From the NCBI GenBank assembly GCA_014084085.1, contig NPFB01000052.1:43582-60363 (forward strand): DNA of 16,782 nucleotides, written 5' to 3'. The DNA is from Hondaea fermentalgiana. Taxonomy: Eukaryota; Sar; Bigyra; Thraustochytrida; Thraustochytriidae. This document shows positions 8,297 through 15,555 of this stretch, piece after piece; position 1 is the first letter of the stretch; every line of letters begins with the position of its first letter. The notes beneath the pieces are model-generated. The model made no database searches. It saw only the letters and a list, made by a program, of their open reading frames with translations, and was not told the origin of the DNA. The translations under genes and the position numbers were made by a program.

Positions 8297-10483
8297 TTAA
8301 AGACCCTTCTCCTGCTCCTTGAGAAGAGCCTCGAGCGAAGAGGCCTTCTTCTCCTCGGACGGCGCGGAGGCAGCGGCAAGGGCCGCCTTCTTCTCGTCAG
8401 CGCCCAAGGGCTGCAACAAGCCACCCTCGTCGTCCTTCTTCTTGAGCGGCTTCAGGCCCTCAAACGCCGGCGGAGTCTCCGAAGCAGGCTTAGGCGCCGC
8501 GTTATTGCTCGCAGGCTTGGCCACAGAAATCGAGGCCTTAGGCTTCGGGGCTGGCTTGGGCGCCTCAGTCGGGGTGGTCTTGGCGCGCGAGCTGTCGCCC
8601 TGCAGCACTGGCGTGTTGCTGGCCGAGCCGGTTTCCTGCACCTGGCGCTCGAGCTGCTTCTTAAAGTCAGCAATATCGCCCGGAAAGGTAATCACCTGGC
8701 CATTCTCGACGAGCCAAATCTCTTGCGCAACCTGCGAAATGAGACGGATATCATGCGACACCACGCAGACACCGCCCTCGAACTCGTTAATGGCGTCGGC
8801 CAGCGAGTCAATCGTCTCCATGTCAATGTTGTTGGTTGGCTCATCGAAGAAGATAAAGTTCGGCCGCTGCTCCGCAATCACTGCAAACACCAGACGCGAG
8901 CGCTGGCCATCCGAAAGCTGCGAGATCTTCATCGTTTGCGCAGCACCCGTAATGCCAAAGCGGCCCACCATACTGCGGATCTTGTCCACAGAGTTCACCT
9001 CGCCAGTCACCAGATCCTTGGGGAACACCTCGTGCATGTACTCGAGCGGCGACTTCTCAAACGGGAGCTGGTCCACGGTGTGCTGCTGGTAGGAGGCGAT
9101 CTTGAGGTGGTGGTGACGGCGCACCATGCCTTCGGTGGGCATCAAGTCGCCCATAAGCAGCTTGCACAGCGTCGACTTGCCGCAGCCGTTGGGACCCACC
9201 AAGCACACGCGCGAGTCGCAGTCCAGACCGCGATCCACGCCAGTGTACAAGAGCTCGCAGTTCGGGTACGCAAAGCCGACCTCCTGCAGCTGAAGAACAG
9301 GGGGCGGGAGCTTGCCGCACGGGTAAAACTTGATCTTGAGCCGCTTCTCATCCTTGACCTTTTCCGTGAGACCGCTGCGCATCATCTTCTCCAGCGTCTT
9401 CTCCTTGGACTGCGCCTGCTTGGCCAGCTTGGCGGAACCGTGACCGAAACGCGCAATGTAGTTCTTCATGTCCGCAATCTGCGCCTGCTCTGACTCGTAC
9501 GCCTTTTGCTGGCGCACTTCCTTCTCGGAGCGCGTCCGCACGTACGAATCGTAGTTGCCGCCAAAGTACTCGAGCTTGCGGTCGCGCAGCAGAATCATGT
9601 TCGAGCACACACCGTTGAGAAAGTCCTGCGAGTGCGACACCATCAGCAAGATACGGTTGAACTTCTTCAAGTACTGCTCCAGCCACACCACGGCACCCAT
9701 GTCCAAATGGTTCGTTGGCTCGTCCAGAATGAGAAAGCTCGGGTTCAGGTACAGCGCCTTGGCAAGCGAGATGCGCATCAGCCAGCCACCGGAAAAGTCA
9801 GACGTCTTCTTTGCCTGCATCTCCTTGGTGAAACCGAGACCGTTCAGGATCGAGGCCGCGCGAGCCTCGGCCGTATCGGCGCCGAGCTCGTCGAGACGCT
9901 CGTACAGGTCGCTCAACTCGTCACTGAGAGCGCTCTGCTCGTCGTCCGAGAGAGACTCGTCGCCCATCATGTCTGTGAGCCGGTCAATCTCGGTCTCCAG
10001 CTCTTGCTTTTCCTGGTCCACCTCGAGCACCGCCTCCAGAGCGGTCTTGTCCGTCTTGTCCATGCCGCGCTCCACGGTGTACACATCAATGTTGGCGGGC
10101 CTCGGGATGATTCCACTGGCCAGCGCGCGGAGCAGCGTCGACTTGCCCTCGCCGTTGCGCGCAATCAAACCGTACCGGTTGCCCCAGCTCAGCGTCAGCG
10201 TTGTGTCGGAGAGTAGCTCGTAGCCGTGGTAGAGCACGGTCAGGTTCTCGACGAGGATCTGCTTGGCGCTCGCTGCGATCTTCTTCTCGTTCGTGCCAAA
10301 GGTCGCGATGATGTCCGGGTACATCTCCGGCACGGGCCTTCCCAGTCGCGCCGCCTTGGCCGCCTCCTCGGCAGCGGCGGCCTTCTCGGCGGCGGCATTG
10401 GCGCCCTTCGAGGCCTTCTTCTCCGCCTTCTTCTTCGACTTCTCGCTCTTGGGCGCCGTCGCGTACTTGCCCTTCTTGCCCAT
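8297..10483 (-). CDS. ABCF2: ABCF2/Arb1-type ABC-F ATPase (ribosome biogenesis)
   Basis: A 728-residue soluble twin-ATPase ABC protein without membrane spans. In ABC1, Walker A is ARNGEGKS (108-115), the signature FSGGW (230-234), Walker B LILDEPTNHLD (251-261) and the H-loop MVSH (281-284). In ABC2, Walker A is GPNGCGKS (430-437), the signature LSDGQ (523-527), Walker B FIFFDEPTNNID (543-554) and the H-loop VVSH (574-577). The linker with FYPCGKLPPPV (386-396), LSDGQ in place of LSGGQ, and the ETIDSLADAINEFEGG stretch mark the ABCF2/Arb1 group, which in yeast acts in 40S/60S assembly and export. The N-terminus is Lys/Ala-rich. The C-terminal part after residue 618 (about 110 residues, Pro/Ala/Lys/Ser-rich) extends beyond the usual family end near 600-630 residues. 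Oddities are Ala for the first Gly of Walker A1, and NNID for NHLD in ABC2. The start at 10483 (AAGATGG) is preferred over 10717, whose extra 78 residues are repeat-derived. Confidence 0.95.
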   Translation of the reverse strand: MGKKGKYATAPKSEKSKKKAEKKASKGANAAAEKAAAAEEAAKAARLGRPVPEMYPDIIATFGTNEKKIAASAKQILVENLTVLYHGYELLSDTTLTLSWGNRYGLIARNGEGKSTLLRALASGIIPRPANIDVYTVERGMDKTDKTALEAVLEVDQEKQELETEIDRLTDMMGDESLSDDEQSALSDELSDLYERLDELGADTAEARAASILNGLGFTKEMQAKKTSDFSGGWLMRISLAKALYLNPSFLILDEPTNHLDMGAVVWLEQYLKKFNRILLMVSHSQDFLNGVCSNMILLRDRKLEYFGGNYDSYVRTRSEKEVRQQKAYESEQAQIADMKNYIARFGHGSAKLAKQAQSKEKTLEKMMRSGLTEKVKDEKRLKIKFYPCGKLPPPVLQLQEVGFAYPNCELLYTGVDRGLDCDSRVCLVGPNGCGKSTLCKLLMGDLMPTEGMVRRHHHLKIASYQQHTVDQLPFEKSPLEYMHEVFPKDLVTGEVNSVDKIRSMVGRFGITGAAQTMKISQLSDGQRSRLVFAVIAEQRPNFIFFDEPTNNIDMETIDSLADAINEFEGGVCVVSHDIRLISQVAQEIWLVENGQVITFPGDIADFKKQLERQVQETGSASNTPVLQGDSSRAKTTPTEAPKPAPKPKASISVAKPASNNAAPKPASETPPAFEGLKPLKKKDDEGGLLQPLGADEKKAALAAASAPSEEKKASSLEALLKEQEKGL

Positions 10484-11281
10484 CTTGCCGCCGCGGAACC
10501 TCGCTCGCTCGCCGCTCGCCGCTCGCTCGCTCGCTCGCTCGCTCGCCCGGGCCCTGCGCGTCGCCGCCGCCGCTGGTTGGTCGTCTGGCCGCCCGCTGCT
10601 GCTTCTTTCTCTCTCTCTCTCTTTGGGGTTTGTTTCTGCCGCTTCTTCCGGGCACCAGCCAGTCATTCCACCGTGCACCGTGCCAACGAGGCGCCAGCAT
10701 GAGTCATCACATCGCACGTCCCCTCGCTGCGGCCTGCACTGCTGCTTCTTCCCGGGTCATTCGAGGTCGCCTTGGCGCGCGACCACGACCCAAGGTGCGT
10801 TCGTTCGCCCCTCGGCATCGGCATCGGAGACGTCCAGCGCGTGTGGCGTCAGTCATTCGCAGTCGCTCGCCGGCGAGCTCACGCACGCGCTTCTCGACCA
10901 CTCGCTCGGAAGAAGGAGACCCAGATGAGCCCAGCGCGAACGCAGAACAAGGATGTTCTGCGACAAGTAGTATATCCGCGCCTCTGCACCAACGGTCGGA
11001 CGCGTCAAGCAGGGGGATCATGAAAGTCCCAGAATCCCGCGAGTTGATCGGCGTTCTGGAGAGCGTCATCACTCACCCTGCATGACGCGTCAAGCGGCAG
11101 CGAGCGCGAGGATTTGGGAGGAGAAGAGAGAATGAGGCCCGCTGCCACAGCCGCTGATGAAGACGACACAAATGACAATGATAGCACGATGTGCATGTGC
11201 TTGCGGTGGGGAATGGAGACTGGCCCTGAAACGAGAAGTCGCAGTGGCAGGTCTTGACAGTGGGCAAAATACAAGTTTCTA
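10484..11281. other. Intergenic: ABCF leader with GCTC and CT repeats, 3' side of LPMO-like gene
   Basis: (GCTC)6 lies at 10521-10544 with a partial run from 10501, only about 20-60 bases upstream of the ABCF2 start codon. A CT tract (GA on the transcribed strand) lies at about 10605-10623. Frames on both strands (for example 10707-11072, minus) encode nothing recognisable. I see no supported gene. Confidence 0.6.
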
Positions 11282-11326
11282 TTACAACATGCTTTCAACG
11301 TCATCCTCCTCCTTGCCTGATGCTGG

Positions 11327-11359
<33 letters not shown>

Positions 11360-12997
11360 CTCTTCCTCCAATTCTTCAGCATCAAGTTCTTCTTCTTCTC
11401 GTTGTTGTTGCTGCTGCTGCTGCTGCTGTCGCGCTCGACGTGAACTTTCTCCTCCTTGCCTTGATGCGCCTCGTGCGCCCGTATGAAATCTTGCTGCAGT
11501 TGGCACAGAAGCCGCCGGCGAGAAATCGGCAACAGGACTGGCAATCACCACGGTTTCAATTTCCTTCGCATAATACACAGACTTCCGGTTCGTGCCACGG
11601 GAAAAAAGTCCGCCATTGCTAAAGAGACCTCCCCCACCTCGTTTCATCGTCTTTCCGCGAGATGCGCTCGACCCAGAGCCTCGACCCCCAACTTCTGGGT
11701 CCATTGCTTCCGGGAGTGCCTCCATCACGCGTTCAAGTCGTTCATGTTTCCGGCGCCGATAAACAAGTGCCAACGCACTCGCGATGAGGAAAACACCGCC
11801 ACCGACCGCGCCGGCCATGATGGGAACGAACGAATCAGCATTATCTGCGTCTTCGTCGCCCGTCTTCGTCCCTGCTCCATCGCTAGAATCGCTTCCGTCG
11901 CCAGAATCGCTTTCATCACCAGATGCATTCCCTTCGGTTGAATTCACCTGCACATTCACGCACATGCCATTGGAAATGAGCGCTTGTGAGCACTCGTAAA
12001 ATCTGCACAAGGCATGATCGTCACCAGTTGCGGACTGGCAACTTTCTTGTCCGCTAGCAATCTCAATTGATTCTTCCTCCCCCGAAAGGAGGACACTCTT
12101 GTAGAAATTACTCACGTTCACAGGAGTGGAGATATTTGCGCTCTCTGGAACGATCGCGATATCAGCGCAATTCCATGTTCCTGCGGGGTAGAGAAACGTT
12201 GCAAGCCCGTTCGGAGCATCGTATGCAATCTCATCGTCGCCGGTCTGATAGTACCATTGGAGCACGCAGCGATCGCAGGTTACGCCTTCTGGAAGACTGT
12301 ATCGCATAGTGTAAACTGGCCCAGCCTCAGCAAGCGGTACAACCCAGCGTTCCTTGTTGCTATTCGGTTGCGAGCAATCTCCGCCATTGTTGCAGCAACT
12401 GCCTGTTGGGGAAGCGTACAAGTTTTTGCACTTGTACGCTTCCGAGGAGGATGCCAGACCTCCGCTGCCTTTGTAATCTGCCGGCGAAGTCCGGCCATCT
12501 TCCATCTGATCCTTATAGCTTGATTCCGTGTACTCAATGTCGAACTCGAGCACGTATTCGTTCAAACAGCTTTGCGTAATAGCTTCGTTCAGATCGAGAC
12601 CGTCGTCGTCGAGGTCGCAGAGCCTGAACTCAAAGTAGCCCTTACGGTGTGTGGTGATCGTCACATTGATCTCGATCGTGCTATTTTCCGCGTACGTGAC
12701 GAGAGGTAATCCGCCGCCGAATTCATTCGGCGATTGCATCTCGCGTCGCCAACTTTGGTCTCCGCACAACCCATGGCCATTTGAGAATTCCGCCTGAGCG
12801 CCTCCGGCATCCATGTCGTCAATTCCGTTCTCACCTCGCGAGCCGCCATTGTATACAAGATTCCGCGAAGGTGGAAACAGCAAAAACCCTTCGCCTCGCA
12901 CGCCTACTGCTGCGCTCAGCACGAGCGCAGCCACCACGGCCAAAGTCTTCGAGTTCGTCGCCCCCACGGGACGTATTGCCTTCGCCGACATCGCCAT
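11282..12997 (-). CDS. LPMO-like/type-4 chitin-binding type I membrane protein, copy 1
   Basis: A 571-residue protein. A signal peptide (about 1-35, core LAVVAALVLSAAVGV) precedes EGFLLFPPSR, the position where LPMOs start with HG; here the first residue is Glu. Further LPMO/CBM-type-4-like elements are GHGLCGD (74-80), HRKGYFEFRLC (117-127, the second copper-histidine motif), SCCNNGGDC, CDRCVLQWYYQTGD (241-254) and CADI (277-280). A four-Cys module follows (C320, C331, C336, C346), then an acidic Ser/Asp/Gly stalk with N-glycosylation sequons, one membrane span (about 390-413), RRRKH as stop-transfer, and a tail. The tail carries EALPEAM, GLFSRG and YAKEIETVVIASPV (476-489), all shared with copies 2 and 3. 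It then extends about 80 residues, with Gln9 and Glu14. The start at 12997 is preferred because it puts the hydrophobic core at a signal-peptide position; 13129 would add 44 Arg-rich residues. The ligand is unknown; a glycan is likely. Confidence 0.8.
11329..11428 (-). repeat. Coding CTT/TTC and CTG/GTT triplet repeats (polyGlu, polyGln)
   Basis: An imperfect TTC/TCC run (about 11329-11369) encodes a 14-Glu tract. A CTG/GTT run (about 11402-11428) encodes nine Gln on the minus strand. Both lie in the distal cytoplasmic tail of copy 1, beyond the part conserved among paralogs, so they look like a lineage-specific expansion. Confidence 0.85.
12410..12443. repeat. Perfect 14-bp inverted repeat with 6-base loop inside a CDS
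   Basis: The left arm GGAAGCGTACAAGT (12410-12423) and the right arm ACTTGTACGCTTCC (12430-12443) are exact reverse complements around TTTTGC. The hairpin lies inside the copy 1 ectodomain and encodes EAYKCKNLYAS on the minus strand. Copies 2 and 3 have a segment about nine residues shorter at this place. Confidence 0.9.
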
Positions 12998-13514
12998 CTC
13001 CTCACCCGCGGAGTGCTTGCCAGGCTGCCCGTCTGCAGCGCGTGCGCAGAACCGCGTGCGGCTGCGGCGACTGCGACGGCGGTGAAGACCTAGCCCAGGG
13101 GCATTTCCTGTTTGCGCCGTAGCTGCCATCGTCCGAGCGCGCGAGCGCGTGAATGTTGCGCTAGGGCCGCCGCATCATTGTGGCTTGGAAGCGGAAGTTG
13201 CAAAAGCAGCCAAACGAAAGAAAGTTGCCATACCGCAGCTAGAAAAGAAGAAGAAAAAAGGATAAAAATGGACTCACATCAGCCAGCCTGCGTGTGCTAG
13301 ACAGCTAGCTTGTCTTACTTGGATTTGCCTGCGCGACACACGAAACTTGTGCCCCGAGCGAGGGAATGTCCGGGGCTCTCCCTCCGAATTTTTTCGCGAC
13401 CGATAATCATTCACACAGACAGACAAGCAGGGGCACCCACCGATAATAACTGCAACATTGATTTTGATAGGCTTGTGAACATGATGGTATGCGTACGATA
13501 GTAGGCCTAGTGTC
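12998..13514. other. Intergenic between copies 1 and 2
   Basis: This stretch holds the upstream region of copy 1 and the 3' end of copy 2. It contains an A/G-rich stretch near 13240-13270 on the plus strand (a pyrimidine tract for the minus-strand gene). Bases 12998-13129 are in frame with copy 1 and may be coding if the upstream Met is used. No other gene is supported. Confidence 0.55.
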
Positions 13515-15014
13515 TCACGGCACGGGACTTGCTACGACAACAGCTTCGACCTCTTTGGCCATAAAGACGTTCTTTGCATCGCTGCGTGGTGTTCTAAAAA
13601 GACTTCGCCGTAGTTTGCCCAAAGCTCCACTCTTCGGAGGTGCGTCGTCATCATTGACATCGACTGCGTGCATTGCAACCGGTAAAGCTTCTCGCACATG
13701 AGTATGCTTGTTTCGATGCACATAGAACACACTGGCAGCAACTGCTACAGCCCCAACTGCTGCAGCCGACGCCCCGAGAATTATGGATTTTGACGAGTCC
13801 TGACGATTATCTGATTCAAAGTCCTCCTCGTCTTGATCGCTGTTTTTACCAGAATCTTCATCATTGACCTTTCCAGCAAGCGTTGGCGCTGGGGTTGGTA
13901 CCCCCGATTCTTCTTGTTCACCATTATTCTCTGTAGAATTATGTTCAAACGTCGGCGCTGGCGTTAATGGCCACGAAGTTGGTCCTTGGGAATTTTCTCC
14001 TTCACTTCCATCCCCTTCCGAAGTGCTTTCCTCTGTTGGTGATGCCGTTGGGGCTTCAGAGCTTTCTTGCTCATCATAAGGATCTTCTGTTGTGCAAAGT
14101 CCATCTTTAATGTACTTTGGTTTGCAATCATATGTCCTGCAAAATGTGTGGTCATCACCAACAGCAGACCAGCAACCGGTTTCGGTCCTTCTTCGAGCAA
14201 ACTGGTCCTCAAAAGTTAAGCGTCTTTTCATCTGTCCTGCCTCGATCGAGTCTGGCAAGTCTTCTTTTCGAGCGATGGTAATATCGGCGCAGTCCCAGAA
14301 CCCTTCGGGATACCCGTGAAAGCTGCCACGGCCGTCGCCTGTTTGGTAGAACCATTGAAGAACGCAATGCTCGCACCTCACACCCCTTGGCAGCACGAGA
14401 CGCATCGTGTACATCGGACCCGCCGCAGACGACGGCACAGCCCAGCGATGTCTGTTGTGCGCTCCATCTGAACACGCCCCTCCATGGTTGCAGCACGACC
14501 CCAACGGCGTGCCGTCGTCGCTCTTGCAAGCCTCGTTTTCCAAGAGATCTGCCGGAGACCACCGCATGGCGTCCTCCATTTGTCCAGAGTAGCTCGCAGC
14601 GGTAAAAGTAGCGTCGAACTCCAGCACATGCTCGTTCAAGCACTCCTGTGAGAAGTCATTGGCGTCAAGCGAGCACAGCCTAAACTCAAAGTGGCCCTTG
14701 CGATGCGACTCGAGTGTCACGTCGACGTCAATGACGTCTCCTTCGGTAAAGAAGGCATTAGGCGAGATTGTAGCATTAACGTCAAGGTCGGCATCTTTTC
14801 CTAGGGCGCCGCAGAGGCCGTGGCCCTTGTAAAACTCGAGTTCCGCGCCGCCTGCATTGTTGGGCAGCGGCCGGTTGCCGGCTTCGAGGACCATCATCTT
14901 ACGCGAGGGTGGAAAGGAGATGAATCCCTTTGCGCTAGCATGATGCGCGCTGGCCAGGGCAAGCACTCCCAGCAGTCCAAAAGCTGCGCGCACGCGCTGC
15001 AGGCGCCGACGCAT
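13515..15014 (-). CDS. LPMO-like/type-4 chitin-binding type I membrane protein, copy 2
   Basis: A 499-residue protein with the same plan as copy 1. The signal peptide core is FGLLGVLALASA (12-23), followed by HHASAKGFISFPPSR. Cleavage after ASA at 23 would expose His-His; cleavage after ASA at 28 would expose Lys-Gly, the position aligned with the LPMO His1. The ectodomain has GHGLCG (64-69), HRKGHFEFRLC (104-114), SCCNHGGAC, CEHCVLQWFYQTGD (214-227) and FWDCADI (239-245). A four-Cys module (C281, C292, C297, C307) and a stalk rich in Thr/Pro/acidic residues with repeated TPAPT[FL] follow. The membrane span is about 411-431, followed by HRNKH. The 67-residue tail has REALPVAMHAV and ends MAKEVEAVVVASPVP. 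Bases 14284-14900 (mid-CAD to PPSRK) are nearly identical to copy 3, while the rest is diverged. An enzymatic role is doubtful because His1 is missing at the canonical place; a glycan-binding surface protein is more likely. Confidence 0.85.
   Translation of the reverse strand: MRRRLQRVRAAFGLLGVLALASAHHASAKGFISFPPSRKMMVLEAGNRPLPNNAGGAELEFYKGHGLCGALGKDADLDVNATISPNAFFTEGDVIDVDVTLESHRKGHFEFRLCSLDANDFSQECLNEHVLEFDATFTAASYSGQMEDAMRWSPADLLENEACKSDDGTPLGSCCNHGGACSDGAHNRHRWAVPSSAAGPMYTMRLVLPRGVRCEHCVLQWFYQTGDGRGSFHGYPEGFWDCADITIARKEDLPDSIEAGQMKRRLTFEDQFARRRTETGCWSAVGDDHTFCRTYDCKPKYIKDGLCTTEDPYDEQESSEAPTASPTEESTSEGDGSEGENSQGPTSWPLTPAPTFEHNSTENNGEQEESGVPTPAPTLAGKVNDEDSGKNSDQDEEDFESDNRQDSSKSIILGASAAAVGAVAVAASVFYVHRNKHTHVREALPVAMHAVDVNDDDAPPKSGALGKLRRSLFRTPRSDAKNVFMAKEVEAVVVASPVP
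14284..14900. repeat. 617-bp direct repeat unit, copy A (ectodomain of copy 2)
   Basis: It aligns without gaps to 16166-16782 at a constant offset of 1882. I found three differences: 14510 T/C, 14628 A/G and 14831 A/G. Two change amino acids (Thr/Ala, Tyr/His) and one is silent. The block may extend leftward of the gene copies beyond the window. Confidence 0.95.
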
Positions 15015-15555
15015 CTGCCTCAGTTCTCCTTCGCCTAGCCTTCAATGCTGGTTTGCCGACTCCAGCCTGGTCCACACGCGAAAATACGCGAGTTCCCCGC
15101 TGCCCGGAGGAATCGTCGGACCCATACAAAAGTGGACCAGGCTGCGCGCTTGAATTGCTTGCTCGCTCGCTCGCTCGCTCACTCATCCACTTAAAATCTC
15201 GGAATCTCGCACAATCTCGCAAGCGGCCGCAGCCGCTTCCAACCCGAAATCCAGTCTTTTGCGCGTGTGGTACACACCGTTTCGGTCACAGGTCTTTCAA
15301 AGTCACGTATAGGCCAATTACCTATGTCCGGTGCGGTGATTGTAAAACAAAAACAACACAAAGTCCTTTTAGCTATAAGGAGGGAACAGAGGAAGATAAA
15401 ATGGTCCCAGGTGCAGGCCGCTGACAATGGAAAGGAAGCAAAGAGTCGCGTGGAGTAATGAAGAAAAGCCACAGAGAGGATCAGGTAACCATTGCGCCAA
15501 AGAGGAAAAGAAAAAAAATTATTGTCAATTTATTGCCCTGTCAAAGGATGATTCT
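15015..15555. other. Intergenic between copies 2 and 3, with (GCTC)5
   Basis: This stretch holds the upstream region of copy 2 and the 3' end of copy 3. (GCTC)5 occupies 15161-15180, about 147 bases upstream of the copy 2 start codon. An A-rich stretch (about 15505-15520) lies just past the copy 3 stop and could be part of its 3' end. No gene is supported. Confidence 0.6.

Noticed and set aside
7967..9493. 508-codon plus-strand open frame
   Set aside because: From about 8297 it is the antisense of the ABCF2 gene, and its leading part is GCTC/CAA repeat translation.
10707..11072. 121-codon minus-strand frame between ABCF2 and copy 1
   Set aside because: No recognisable domain, an overlapping plus-strand frame of similar length, and Arg-rich composition typical of noncoding GC-rich DNA. 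Not supported without transcript evidence.
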